This document shows positions 38,792-46,934 of a stretch of DNA of 64,000 nt, in pieces. Source of the stretch: Gemmatimonadota bacterium (lineage in GTDB: Bacteria > Gemmatimonadota > Gemmatimonadetes > Longimicrobiales > Gaopeijiaceae); NCBI GenBank assembly GCA_009692205.1, contig SHZR01000002.1:62001-126000 (forward strand), written 5' to 3'. The position numbers were made by a program, and so were the translations under genes. Positions within the stretch are counted from its first letter, which is position 1. Every line of letters begins with the position of its first letter. Below the pieces are notes generated by a model. It did no database searches. It saw nothing but the letters and a program-made list of their open reading frames with translations, and was not told the origin of the DNA.

Positions 38792-40018
38792 ATGCTCGAC
38801 GCCCTCACCCGCACCCTGACGCTGCACCGCGCGCTGCTCATCGGCGCCATGGGCTGGAGCGCACTCGCCGTCACGGCGGCGGCGCAGGCCCCCGACGACT
38901 CCTTCGCCGCGACCTACGCGCGGCTCCGGAGCGGACCGGTCCACTCGCGGGATGTCCCCACGGGTCGGCTGGAGCATACGCGCACCAACGAGAATGGCCT
39001 GGTGCATCGGTACGTCCTGATCGTCCCCGACGACTACGATCCGGCGCGCCCGTATCCGGTGGCGTTCTACCTCCACGGGGGGGTATCGCGGGCGGATCCG
39101 GGCCCGGGGGGCACATGGTGGCGCAACTACGACGACGTGATCGGCCACGACCGCATCGCCGTCGTTCCCGCATCGTGGAACGAGTCGCTTTGGTGGCAGG
39201 CGAGCCAGGTCGAGAACCTGCGGGGCATCCTGTCGGACCTGAAGCGCACCTACAACGTGGACGAGAACCGCGTGTACGCGTTCGGGTCGTCCGACGGAGG
39301 CACCGGCGTGTACTTCCTGGGCTTCAAGGATACGACGCCGTGGGCGGCCCTCCTTCCGTTCATCGGGGATCCGCGGGTGCTCCTGAACGCGCAGATCGGG
39401 GTCGACGGAGACGTGCATCTGGCCAACCTCATCAACAAGCCGCTCTTCATCGTGAACGGCGAGACCGATCGCCTGTACCCGGTCCGCCAGATCCTACCGT
39501 TCCTGGGGGCTCTCGAAAACGTCGGCGCGGACTTCGAGTTCACCGCCAAGCCCGGTGGGCACGACACCAGGTGGTGGCCCGAAGAAGCGGAGAACATCGA
39601 GCGCTTCATCGCCGACCACCCGCGGGATCCTCACCCGGATCGGGTCATGTGGGCCACCGAGCGCACGGAACGCTATAACAGAGCGCACTGGGTGGTGATC
39701 GACGAGGTCGGCCCGATCGCGGGAGACAGCGCGCGCGCGGGCCTGGCGTCGATCACCTCCGGCGGCCTGGGCGGCATCGTCGACGCCAGGCGGGAGGGCA
39801 ACACCGTCACGCTCCGCGCGCACGCCGTGCGTCGCTTCACGCTGCTGCTCTCGCCCGAGGAGTTCGACCTGGCGAGTCCCGTGCGCGTGATCGCCAATGG
39901 CGAGACGGTATTCGATGGGATGGTACGGCCCGACGTCGCGGTACTGACCAAGTGGGCTAGGCGGGACGAAGACCGCACCATGCTGTACGCCGCCGAGGTC
40001 AGTGTCGAGCTGCGCTGA
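38792..40018 (+). CDS. Secreted alpha/beta-hydrolase, PHB-depolymerase/esterase-like
   Basis: A 408-residue protein with a signal peptide (cleavage near TAAAQA, residue 32). The hydrolase fold shows YVLIVPDDYDP and the oxyanion region FYLHGGVS near 92, the nucleophile elbow G-S-S167-D-G near 165-169, an Asp candidate in NGETDRLYP near 225, and His in GGHDTRWW near 250. A C-terminal beta-rich region of about 120 residues is of unknown role. Likely a secreted or periplasmic esterase; substrate unknown. The frame runs open back into trpD, but the ATG at 38792 gives the signal peptide. Co-transcription with trpD (40-nt gap) is possible. Confidence 0.78.
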   Translation: MLDALTRTLTLHRALLIGAMGWSALAVTAAAQAPDDSFAATYARLRSGPVHSRDVPTGRLEHTRTNENGLVHRYVLIVPDDYDPARPYPVAFYLHGGVSRADPGPGGTWWRNYDDVIGHDRIAVVPASWNESLWWQASQVENLRGILSDLKRTYNVDENRVYAFGSSDGGTGVYFLGFKDTTPWAALLPFIGDPRVLLNAQIGVDGDVHLANLINKPLFIVNGETDRLYPVRQILPFLGALENVGADFEFTAKPGGHDTRWWPEEAENIERFIADHPRDPHPDRVMWATERTERYNRAHWVVIDEVGPIAGDSARAGLASITSGGLGGIVDARREGNTVTLRAHAVRRFTLLLSPEEFDLASPVRVIANGETVFDGMVRPDVAVLTKWARRDEDRTMLYAAEVSVELR

Positions 40019-40185
40019 GCGAGCGGCCGGCGCAACGCTCGGACGCGGTCCCGCACGGCCATCGGTCCGCTCCGACGGGTAGCGAATCTTCGAGAACCGG
40101 AGGCGACCGCAGGCGAGTCTGCGGGCTGGGGGGACACGCCCGTAGGCAACGCCCCGACCCCCTGCCGCGACCAGGGCCTATCATC
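40019..40185. other. Gene-free stretch downstream of the esterase gene
   Basis: No credible coding sequence is seen in this first part of the 341-nt gap between the esterase gene and lexA. It contains a small hairpin CCGCAG (40107-40112)/CTGCGG (40119-40124) and runs of G and C near 40126-40162 that could pair. The rest of the gap consists of three larger hairpins, listed separately. Confidence 0.5.
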
Positions 40186-40217
40186 CGTGTGCGACGTCGG
40201 AACGACGCTCGCACACG
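40186..40217. terminator. Bulged hairpin 1 of the esterase-lexA gap
   Basis: CGTGTGCGA-CGTC pairs with GACG-C-TCGCACACG: a 13-bp stem with one bulged C and the 5-nt loop GGAAC. Strong in both directions and located between convergent genes. No T tract follows, so an intrinsic terminator role is uncertain. Confidence 0.45.
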
Positions 40218-40218
40218 A

Positions 40219-40288
40219 GGCGGATTGCCGACACCTCTCCCGAGGTGGCGCAGTCGGCGTGTCTGGCTCCCGGTGTCGGCAATCCGCC
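40219..40288. repeat. 17-bp perfect inverted repeat, hairpin 2
   Basis: GGCGGATTGCCGACACC (40219-40235) is perfectly repeated in inverse at 40272-40288 around a 36-nt loop. It begins 1 nt after hairpin 1. The length and perfection are unusual for an intrinsic terminator and suggest a palindromic intergenic repeat unit. Whether it recurs elsewhere in the genome cannot be seen here. Confidence 0.6.
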
Positions 40289-40291
40289 GGC

Positions 40292-40359
40292 GGGGTTAGC
40301 GACGACGCCACAGACCGCTCGACGAAGCCCGCTCTGAGGACGGCGGTGTCGCTAACCCC
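40292..40359. repeat. Inverted repeat next to the lexA stop, hairpin 3
   Basis: GGGGTTAGCGAC (40292-40303) pairs perfectly with 40348-40359. After a G-U pair and one mismatch it gains 4 more pairs (40306-40309 with 40342-40345). The loop is 32 nt. The unit is 68 nt against 70 nt for hairpin 2, 3 nt away, and ends at the base before the lexA stop codon complement. The two units share the string GACACC/CGACACC in one arm. Confidence 0.55.
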
Positions 40360-40968
40360 TCAGTATTTCCGGATAACCCCCACCACCACCCCCTGCACGC
40401 GCACGTCTCTGGCATCCGCGAAGATCGGCTTCATGGTCGGGTTCGCGGGCTGGAGCCGCACGCGCCCACCGGACTCGCGGTAGAGCTTCTTCACCGTGGC
40501 GGAATCGCCGCCGACCAGCGCGACGACCATCTGGCCGTCCTCTGCGGTCTCCTGGGCCTGCACGACGATGTAGTCGCCGTCCCGGATCTGCTCCTCGATC
40601 ATCGAGTTTCCCTCGACGCGGAGCACGTAGTTGTCCTTCTTCCTGCGGATCATGTCGGGCGGCACGGTCACGGTCTCGTTGTCCGTGATCGCCTCGATGG
40701 GCATGCCCGCCGCGACGGCTCCGAGGAGCGGCAGCTCGATGGACGGAGGGCCCGCATCTGGGCTCGTCATCTCGAGGGAGCGGCTTTCGTTGTAGGACTT
40801 CCTTATGTAGCCCTTGCGCTCCAGATTGCTCAGGTGTTCGTGGACCGTCGCGAGGGATGTGTACCCAAACGACTCCGCGATCTCCTCGAAGCTCGGGGCG
40901 TACCCGTGGCTGCCGATGAAGCCGCCGACGTAGTCGAGGATTTCCTTCTGGCGCTTGGTGAGGGGCAT
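40360..40968 (-). CDS. lexA: LexA, SOS-response repressor
   Basis: A 202-residue repressor and self-cleaving protease. An N-terminal winged helix (about 1-65; MPLTKRQKEILDYVGGFIGSHGYAPS is classical) is followed by the S24 domain. The cleavage site is Ala87-Gly88 in GAVAAGMP, the catalytic pair is Ser122 (EGNSM) and Lys160 (TVKKLY). RecA-stimulated cleavage should derepress SOS genes. A strong GGAGGGAGGG ribosome-binding site precedes the ATG. It is divergent from trpC with only 71 nt between starts. Confidence 0.96.
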   Translation of the reverse strand: MPLTKRQKEILDYVGGFIGSHGYAPSFEEIAESFGYTSLATVHEHLSNLERKGYIRKSYNESRSLEMTSPDAGPPSIELPLLGAVAAGMPIEAITDNETVTVPPDMIRRKKDNYVLRVEGNSMIEEQIRDGDYIVVQAQETAEDGQMVVALVGGDSATVKKLYRESGGRVRLQPANPTMKPIFADARDVRVQGVVVGVIRKY

Positions 40969-41006
40969 GTGGCCCTCCCTCCCTCGTCCGAAGTTAGGCC
41001 AAGTGG

Positions 41007-41050
41007 CCCGAACAGGAACCGAAAAAGGTTACCCGAACGTTGCCCGAAAC
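41007..41050. promoter_or_regulatory. CCCGAAC repeat cluster in the lexA-trpC divergent region
   Basis: CCCGAAC occurs at 41007-41013 and 41032-41038, with CCCGAAAC at 41043-41050; GAAC occurs at 41010, 41016 and 41035. Just beside, GTTAGGCCAAGTGGCCCGAAC (its central palindrome is 40997-41008) forms an imperfect dyad. These could be LexA operators, since GAAC/GTTC half-sites are used by LexA in other phyla. The spacing does not match a box I know. Confidence 0.35.
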
Positions 41051-41879
41051 GCAAGGATCCAAGGCGCTTCCAGGCATCCTGGCCGAGATCGTTCGGACCA
41101 AGGCCGCCGAGCTGGCGGAGCTGCGCCCGCGGGCCAAGGAGTTGGACAGGGCGGCCGCAGTGGCGCCAACCCCGCGTGATTTAGGAGCGGCCCTCTCGAC
41201 CCCGGGACACGTCGCGCTGATCGCCGAGTGCAAGCGGCGCTCGCCCGGCGCCGGCCCCATTCGGCCGGGGCTGGACCCGGCCGCGCTCACGCGCGGATAC
41301 GCTCGCGCGGGCGCAGCCGCGCTCAGCGTGCTCACGGACCGCGATTACTTCGGCGGGAGCCTCGCGGACCTCGAGGCCGCGAAGACAGCGACATCGCTGC
41401 CCGTGCTCCGCAAAGACTTCACGCTCGGCCCTCTGCACGTGATCGAAGCGCGGGCGGCCGGGGCCGACGCGGTGCTGCTGATCGTGCGCATCCTCTCGGA
41501 CGCCGCGCTCGCGAGCCTGCACGCCGAGGCGGCCGATCTGGGCATGGCCGTGCTGGTCGAGGTGCACGACCGCGCCGAGCTCGCTCGCGCGCTCGACATC
41601 GAGGCGAGGATCGTAGGCATCAACAACCGAGACCTCGCGACGTTCCGCACCGACCTGGGGACCACCCTCGCGCTGCTGGAGGACGTGCCGGACGACGTGC
41701 TCGTCGTGTCGGAGAGCGGGATCCGCGGTCCGGAGGACGCCGCGCGGCTCGGTGACGCCGGCGTCGACGCGATCCTGGTGGGGGAGACGCTCCTCCGCGC
41801 GCCTGATCCGGAGGAGGCCGCTCGCTCGCTCGCGACGGTGGCGAGGCGCGAGCGGGTGCCCGGCCGGATGCCTAGGTGA
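41040..41879 (+). CDS. trpC: TrpC, indole-3-glycerol-phosphate synthase
   Basis: A 279-residue TIM-barrel enzyme that converts CdRP to indole-3-glycerol phosphate. The signatures LIAECKRRSPGAGPI near 60, LTDRDYFGGSLADL near 98, LPVLRKDFTL near 120, INNRDL near 195 and SESGI near 222 are all present, including catalytic Lys and Glu residues. The TTG at 41040 is effectively forced: an in-frame TAG lies at 40995 and no other start precedes the core. The region before it is shared with lexA. Confidence 0.95.
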   Translation: MPETQGSKALPGILAEIVRTKAAELAELRPRAKELDRAAAVAPTPRDLGAALSTPGHVALIAECKRRSPGAGPIRPGLDPAALTRGYARAGAAALSVLTDRDYFGGSLADLEAAKTATSLPVLRKDFTLGPLHVIEARAAGADAVLLIVRILSDAALASLHAEAADLGMAVLVEVHDRAELARALDIEARIVGINNRDLATFRTDLGTTLALLEDVPDDVLVVSESGIRGPEDAARLGDAGVDAILVGETLLRAPDPEEAARSLATVARRERVPGRMPR

Positions 41880-41883
41880 CCCC

Positions 41884-42549
41884 GTGCGCGTGAAGATCTG
41901 CGGCCTCACCCGTGCTGAGGACGCTCGCGCGGCCGATGCTGCCGGCGCGGACTACCTCGGCGTCGTGCTCTCAGCCGGTTTCGGCCGCAGCGTCGTGCCG
42001 AGCGCGGCCCGCGCGCTCGTCGAAGGGACGAGCGCGCTCAGGGTCGCGGTACTGGTCGACGAGACCGCGGACGGGGCCGCGGCGGCCGCTCGCGCCCTCG
42101 GCGCCGACGTGATCCAGCTGCACGGAACCGAGTCTCCGGACGTGCTGGACGAGCTGCGTGCGCGCGGTGGCTGGCATCTGTGGAAGGCCGTGCGCGCGCA
42201 GTCGATCGAGGACGTCGAGCGCGCGGTGGAGGCCTACGGCCGGGTGGCCGACGGGATTCTGGTGGAAGGATGGAAAGAAGGCTCGCCCGGGGGCGGTGGC
42301 GCGCGCCTGGCGCTGGATCCGGCTCGGGTGCGCGCGCTCGTGCCCCACTCCGTGGACCTCGTCCTCGCGGGCGGCCTCGGACCGGACAGCGTGGCCGACG
42401 CGGTCCGGAGCTTCCGTCCCGACGTCGTCGATGTATCCTCGGGGGTCGAGCGCGCTCTCGGCGTGAAGGACCACGGCCGGGTGCAGGCCTTCGTCCGAGC
42501 CGCGCGCGCGGCCGTTCCCGTTCCCGCCACGAAGGACGATTCCGCATGA
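41884..42549 (+). CDS. trpF: TrpF, phosphoribosylanthranilate isomerase
   Basis: A 221-residue TIM-barrel isomerase (PRA to CdRP). Catalytic Cys is in [14 protein letters not shown] near 6, [14 protein letters not shown] is near 79, and the catalytic Asp and phosphate-binding region [14 protein letters not shown] near 161 precedes DVSSGVE. The frame is open upstream inside trpC; the GTG 4 nt after the trpC stop is chosen because the family N terminus begins there. The stop overlaps trpB (ATGA). Confidence 0.93.
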   Translation: MRVKICGLTRAEDARAADAAGADYLGVVLSAGFGRSVVPSAARALVEGTSALRVAVLVDETADGAAAAARALGADVIQLHGTESPDVLDELRARGGWHLWKAVRAQSIEDVERAVEAYGRVADGILVEGWKEGSPGGGGARLALDPARVRALVPHSVDLVLAGGLGPDSVADAVRSFRPDVVDVSSGVERALGVKDHGRVQAFVRAARAAVPVPATKDDSA

Positions 42550-43742
42550 CGCCCGCCGACGCCACCGCCACTCAGCGCTTCGGCCCGTACGGGGGGCGCT
42601 ACGTTCCCGAGACGCTCATCCATGCTCTCGACGAGCTGACCGAGGCGTACGCGGCTGCGGGTCTCGACGCGGAGTTCCGGTCGTCGCTCGCGGCGCTGCT
42701 GAAAGACTTCGCCGGGCGGCCCACGCCGCTCTACCACGCGCGCCGGCTCGGCCAGGCCGCGGGCCACGCGTCGGTCTATCTCAAGCGCGAGGACCTGAAC
42801 CACACCGGCGCGCACAAGATCAACAACACGCTCGGGCAGGCCTTGCTCGCGGTGCGCATGGGGAAGCGGCGAATCATCGCCGAGACCGGGGCAGGCCAAC
42901 ACGGCGTGGCGACCGCGACGGCGTGCGCGCTCTTCGACCTCGACTGCGTCGTCTACATGGGCGAGGAGGACGTGCAGCGCCAGGCGCTCAACGTCTACCG
43001 CATGGAGCTGCTCGGCGCCGAGGTGCGGCCGGTCGGGGCGGGCACCCGCACGCTCAAGGACGCGACCAACGAGGCGATCCGCGACTGGGTGACCAACGTG
43101 GGGACCACCCACTACATCATCGGGTCGGTCGTCGGTCCGGATCCGTTCCCGCGGATGGTGCGAGACTTCCAGTCCGTGATCGGACACGAGGCCCGAGAGC
43201 AGATTCTCGAGGCGGAGGGGCGCCTTCCCGCCGCGGTGGTCGCGTGCGTGGGAGGGGGCTCGAACGCGATCGGGATCTTCCATGCGTTCGTGCCCGACGC
43301 CGGGGTCGAGTTGGTGGGGGTGGAGGCGGCCGGGGAGGGTCTCGACTCGGGGCATCACTCCGCTTCGCTCGCCGCGGGATCGCCGGGTGTCCTCCACGGC
43401 TCCCTCAGCTATCTTCTCCAGGACTCGGACGGCCAGGTCGCGCCCGCGCATTCGGTGTCGGCGGGTCTGGACTATCCGGGGGTCGGTCCGGAGCACTCCT
43501 TCCTCAAGGACACTCAGCGCGCTCGGTACACGTCCGCCACCGATGACGAGGCCCTCGACGCGTTTCACAGGCTCTCGGAGCTCGAGGGGATCATCGCCGC
43601 TCTCGAGTCCGCGCATGCGGTCGCGCACGTCCTGGCGCATGGACGCACGTATGCCGGCCCCGTGGTGGTCTGTCTCTCCGGACGGGGGGACAAGGACGTG
43701 GCGCACGTGGCCCGAATCGAGGGCCGCGGCTCTCTGCTCTGA
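42546..43742 (+). CDS. trpB: TrpB, tryptophan synthase beta chain
   Basis: A 398-residue PLP enzyme that condenses indole and serine. The start [16 protein letters not shown] lysine in [10 protein letters not shown] (about 93), [14 protein letters not shown] and the phosphate loop [10 protein letters not shown] near 235 are all characteristic of TrpB1, the form that partners TrpA. Unusually, trpA does not follow directly: a 352-residue unknown gene lies between them. Confidence 0.97.
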   Translation: MTPADATATQRFGPYGGRYVPETLIHALDELTEAYAAAGLDAEFRSSLAALLKDFAGRPTPLYHARRLGQAAGHASVYLKREDLNHTGAHKINNTLGQALLAVRMGKRRIIAETGAGQHGVATATACALFDLDCVVYMGEEDVQRQALNVYRMELLGAEVRPVGAGTRTLKDATNEAIRDWVTNVGTTHYIIGSVVGPDPFPRMVRDFQSVIGHEAREQILEAEGRLPAAVVACVGGGSNAIGIFHAFVPDAGVELVGVEAAGEGLDSGHHSASLAAGSPGVLHGSLSYLLQDSDGQVAPAHSVSAGLDYPGVGPEHSFLKDTQRARYTSATDDEALDAFHRLSELEGIIAALESAHAVAHVLAHGRTYAGPVVVCLSGRGDKDVAHVARIEGRGSLL

Positions 43743-43751
43743 GGAGCTCAC

Positions 43752-44810
43752 GTGACCGAGCCGCAGGTGCCGGTGGGCGTCGCGAGTGACGCACAGGAGC
43801 GGGACCTCGACCCCGCCGCGCTCGCGGCGGTTCAGGCCCTCATCGTCACGCTCGCCAAGACGTTCCGCGCCTACCAGCTCTACGACGAGAACAACCCCGT
43901 ACGTCGCCGTTTCGGCGATCAGCTCAAGACTGAGTTCCTTGCGCTCTGGCAGCTGATGGACCGCTTGGTCCTCGGCGTCGACGAGGACCACTTGTACCTC
44001 GGCGGCCAGAAGGTCTACAAGGCGGAGAGCCGCAACGACTCGCTCCCGTTCCTCTTCTTCAAGGACGGCATTCGGGAGGTCAGGTTCCTTCCCGGACTCG
44101 AAACCGAGGAGCTCGACCGATTCCTCGGAGTGCTCCAGAAGGCGCGCAAGCGCGTTCCGGAGGGCGACAACCTCCTGACCGTGTTCTGGGAGGCGGCCCT
44201 GCGCTTCTTCGAGTACGAGTACGTCGATCTCCTCGCCGAGGGCGTGTCGCTTCCAAAGGCGGGCGCGGGCAACACCCAAGCCGAGATGCAGAAGGCGCTC
44301 GAGGCGGAGGACGCGGAGCAGGCGAACGCAGAACAGCGGGCACAGTCCGGCGAGCCGGAGGCGCAACCCGCGCCCAAGACGGTCAAGCAAGACGACTTCA
44401 ACCCCACGCTCCACGCCCTCGACAAGCGCGAAATGGAGCATCTGCGGGCGGAGTTCCAGAAGGAGCTCAACCGCGACACGCGCGCCGACGTGCTCAGCGC
44501 CCTCTTCGACCGGCTCGCGGAGCCCCAGAACCGAAAGCGCCAGTCTGAGATCCTGGGCATCCTCTCGACGCTGCTGCCGAACTTCCTCAGCCGTGGCGCG
44601 ATCGTGGCGCAGGTGAACAAGGACCCCGCGCTCCTCCATCGACCCATCGTGCGCGTGATCTCCGATCCCGTGGGCCTGTCGCTGTCGGAGCCCAAGACGC
44701 TCGACCTCGCGGAATCCGACCCCGCCACCGGCGCGCCGCGCAATCAGATCATCAAGACCACGGATCCTCAGAAGTACGGGATCCGGGTGAGCGACTACCT
44801 GATCCCGTGA
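43752..44810 (+). CDS. Uncharacterised protein X inside the trp operon
   Basis: A 352-residue soluble protein that I do not recognise. Residues 1-165 look like a compact mostly helical domain with LAKTFRAYQLYDENNPV near 33 and GVDEDHLYLGGQKVY near 75. Residues 170-215 are a Glu/Ala/Gln-rich linker. Residues 220-305 are helical with a conserved-looking ILSTLLPNFLSRG. The last 45 residues are low-complexity and end in YLIP. No signal peptide, membrane helix or catalytic motif is seen. A GAGGAG ribosome-binding site precedes the GTG start, and its stop overlaps the trpA GTG (GTGA), so it is co-expressed with the tryptophan synthase subunits. Confidence 0.8.
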   Translation: MTEPQVPVGVASDAQERDLDPAALAAVQALIVTLAKTFRAYQLYDENNPVRRRFGDQLKTEFLALWQLMDRLVLGVDEDHLYLGGQKVYKAESRNDSLPFLFFKDGIREVRFLPGLETEELDRFLGVLQKARKRVPEGDNLLTVFWEAALRFFEYEYVDLLAEGVSLPKAGAGNTQAEMQKALEAEDAEQANAEQRAQSGEPEAQPAPKTVKQDDFNPTLHALDKREMEHLRAEFQKELNRDTRADVLSALFDRLAEPQNRKRQSEILGILSTLLPNFLSRGAIVAQVNKDPALLHRPIVRVISDPVGLSLSEPKTLDLAESDPATGAPRNQIIKTTDPQKYGIRVSDYLIP

Positions 44811-45583
44811 TCTCCAAGGCGTTCACCGCGCGGTTAGCCCGCGGCCAGGCCGCACTCGTTCCCTATGTGACCGCCGGGTATCCCGAGCGGGGGTCCACGC
44901 TCGGGGTCATGGAGGCGCTCGCGGACGCGGGCGCCGACGTGATCGAGCTCGGCGTCCCGTTTTCGGATCCGCTCGCGGACGGCCCGACCATCCAGCACGC
45001 GTCGTTCGTCTCGATCGGGAAGGGGATGACGGTGCATGGCGTGCTCGACGACTTGGCCTCTTTCCGGGCCCGGCGCGATACGCCCGTCGTGCTCTTCACG
45101 TACCTCAACCCGCTGCTGCGCTACGGGCTGACCGCGTTCCTGCGCGACGCCGTGGCCGCTGGCGCGCACGGCCTCCTCGTGACCGACCTGCCGACGGGCT
45201 CCGATCCCCAGATCGAGGCCGAGATCACCGCGTCGCCGCTCGACCTCATCCGTCTGGTGGCGCCCACGACGCCCGTCGAGCGCGTTCCCGAGGTGGCGAA
45301 GGGCGGCTCCGGATTCCTCTACTACATCTCGCGCATGGGTGTCACGGGGACGCGCACCGAGCTGAGGACCGAGCTCGCCGCCGAGGTCGGACGGATTCGC
45401 GCGGCCGTCGAGCTTCCCGTGGCGGTGGGCTTCGGCATCTCGAGTCCCGAGCAGGCCGCGGCGGTCGCCGCGGTGGCGGACGGGGTGGTCGTGGGGAGCG
45501 CCATCATCCAGGCGCTCGATCGGGGCGGCGCTGCGGAGGCGGGGCGGTTCCTGGCGTCGCTCAGGAAGCAGATGGACGGGTAG
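44807..45583 (+). CDS. trpA: TrpA, tryptophan synthase alpha chain
   Basis: A 258-residue TIM-barrel lyase that releases indole from indole-3-glycerol phosphate to TrpB. The catalytic Glu and Asp lie in VIELGVPFSDPLADGP near 45-60, YYISRMGVTGTR is near 168, and the phosphate site VGFGISSPEQA near 207. The GTG start overlaps the stop of protein X. It is the last trp gene of the cluster; tandem hairpins follow. Confidence 0.96.
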   Translation: MISKAFTARLARGQAALVPYVTAGYPERGSTLGVMEALADAGADVIELGVPFSDPLADGPTIQHASFVSIGKGMTVHGVLDDLASFRARRDTPVVLFTYLNPLLRYGLTAFLRDAVAAGAHGLLVTDLPTGSDPQIEAEITASPLDLIRLVAPTTPVERVPEVAKGGSGFLYYISRMGVTGTRTELRTELAAEVGRIRAAVELPVAVGFGISSPEQAAAVAAVADGVVVGSAIIQALDRGGAAEAGRFLASLRKQMDG

Positions 45584-45589
45584 GGGCGC

Positions 45590-45640
45590 CGACGCGCGCG
45601 AGCGCCGCGTCGCGGGCGGCTACGTGATCCTTGCGTAGCC
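45590..45640 (+). terminator. Tandem hairpins after trpA
   Basis: CGACGCG (45590-45596)/CGCGTCG (45606-45612) and GGCTACG (45618-45624)/CGTAGCC (45634-45640) are two perfect 7-bp stems with 9-nt loops in the gap after trpA. They probably mark the end of the trp transcript, but there is no T run. Confidence 0.45.
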
Positions 45641-45664
45641 AGCATTCGTGGGCTTTCATTGGTC

Positions 45665-45715
45665 TACGAAAGGATCTCAAGTTATTCTTTCGTATCGTGA
45701 CCCGCGCGAAAGGAT
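45665..45715. promoter_or_regulatory. 20-nt-spaced CGAAAG/CTTTCG array at the Fic gene start
   Basis: CGAAAG begins at 45667, its inverse CTTTCG at 45687, and CGAAAG again at 45707, exactly 20 nt apart. The first pair is part of a perfect 8-bp inverted repeat, TACGAAAG (45665-45672)/CTTTCGTA (45687-45694). The outer two share CGAAAGGAT as a 9-bp direct repeat 40 nt apart. The stretch is notably AT-richer than its surroundings and contains TATTCT (45683-45688) as a possible -10. It looks like an operator, perhaps autoregulatory. Confidence 0.55.
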
Positions 45716-46934
45716 GCCTCCGCTGCCTGAGCTCGTCGACTGTCTCTGGGAGGGGGGAGGCTACGGCGCTCGCCGGGACCGGCGGCCGTTCCGTTTCCAG
45801 GCGTTCGTGCCCGATCCCATCGCCGAATGGGACAGGCCGTTGGCGGGCCGCGCTGCCGAGGCGGTGGCCCAGGCAACCGCCGCGCTCAGAGAGCTCCAAG
45901 CCGCGGGAACTGGACACGACCTCGAGGCGCTCGCAACTCCGCTGCTACGCGCGGAGGCCCTCGGTTCCTCATTCATTGAAGGTCTTCGGGCCTCGAACAA
46001 GCGCCTTGCCCTCGCTGCTTACGAGCCGCTCGCGGCAGACGCCACTGCGCGAGCAGTTCTCGGCAACGTCCGGGCGATGGAAAGGGCGATCGCGATCGGC
46101 GCCGAGCGCCGCCGTCTCCGTCTCGGGGACTTGCTCGAGGTTCACCGGATACTCCTAGAAGCCACGACCGAAGAGCGCTTCGCCGGAGTGGTCCGCACCA
46201 AACAGAACTGGATCGGCGGCCGCGGCTCAAGTCCCCGCGACGCGGCGTTCATTCCCCCCCCGGCGGATCGCGTGGCCGCGCTCTTCGACGACCTGATCAC
46301 GTTCGTGAACCTCGACGACTTGCCTGCGATCGCGCAGGCCGCGATCGCGCACGCCCAATTCGAGACCATCCATCCCTTCGGTGACGGCAACGGTCGAGCC
46401 GGACGATGCCTCATTCACATCATCCTTCGGCGGCGCGGCATCGCGCCGCGTCTCGTGCCCCCGGTCAGCGTGGTGCTCGCTACCAGCGCCCGCCGCTACG
46501 TCGCCGGCCTCATCGATTTCCGAGAAGGCCGCGCCGACGATTGGGTTGGCGCCTTCGCCGACGCGGTCACAAGGGCGGCTCGGAGTACCGAAGGGTTGCG
46601 GTCTCGCATCGATGCCCTCCTCGGCGAGTTCGTCGATCGCGCGGGGTCGCCTCGCGCGGATTCGGTCGCTCGCAAGATCATCCTCGGACTATCCGCACAA
46701 CCTATCGTGAGCGCCGAGAGCGCGGCGATGCTCTACCGAGTCACGCCAACGGCTGCGCGCGCGGCTCTCAACCGCCTCGAGGCGGCGGGGGTATTCGTCC
46801 CGACCCGCGTCGGGCGCCGCCGTGATCGTGAGTGGATCAGCGACGAACTCTTTCAGCTGCTCGATCGTTTCGAGCACGACCTCGACGGGGGCGAGCCCCT
46901 CAGGACGCGGCGTCAGGTCGAGGATCGCCCCTGA
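45714..46934 (+). CDS. Fic-domain protein (predicted AMP transferase), class II
   Basis: A 406-residue Fic protein. The catalytic motif HPFGDGNGRAGR is complete at about 220-231. An N-terminal inhibitory-helix motif SSFIEG (about 85-90) matches (S/T)xxxE(G/N), so activity is probably auto-inhibited (class II). The C-terminal part contains a winged-helix-like segment (SAESAAMLYRVTPTAARAALNRL). Such proteins usually AMPylate a target; the target is unknown. The ATG at 45714 is chosen because the region before it is AT-rich and operator-like; a GTG at 45648 would add 22 residues. Its 3' end overlaps the convergent RqcH-like gene by 22 nt. Codon use looks less extreme than that of its neighbours, so acquisition by transfer is possible. 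Confidence 0.88.
   Translation: MPPLPELVDCLWEGGGYGARRDRRPFRFQAFVPDPIAEWDRPLAGRAAEAVAQATAALRELQAAGTGHDLEALATPLLRAEALGSSFIEGLRASNKRLALAAYEPLAADATARAVLGNVRAMERAIAIGAERRRLRLGDLLEVHRILLEATTEERFAGVVRTKQNWIGGRGSSPRDAAFIPPPADRVAALFDDLITFVNLDDLPAIAQAAIAHAQFETIHPFGDGNGRAGRCLIHIILRRRGIAPRLVPPVSVVLATSARRYVAGLIDFREGRADDWVGAFADAVTRAARSTEGLRSRIDALLGEFVDRAGSPRADSVARKIILGLSAQPIVSAESAAMLYRVTPTAARAALNRLEAAGVFVPTRVGRRRDREWISDELFQLLDRFEHDLDGGEPLRTRRQVEDRP

Noticed and set aside
40219-40288. Possible tRNA: the loop has GGTGGCGCAGTCGGC, like a tRNA D-arm, and the ends pair over 7 bp
   Set aside because: The end pairing continues to 17 bp without a D-stem register, there is no T-arm (no GGTTCGA-like string) and no anticodon stem. 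An inverted repeat explains it better.
46913-46934. Possible frameshift or fusion of the Fic and RqcH-like genes
   Set aside because: The genes are on opposite strands and simply overlap at their 3' ends.
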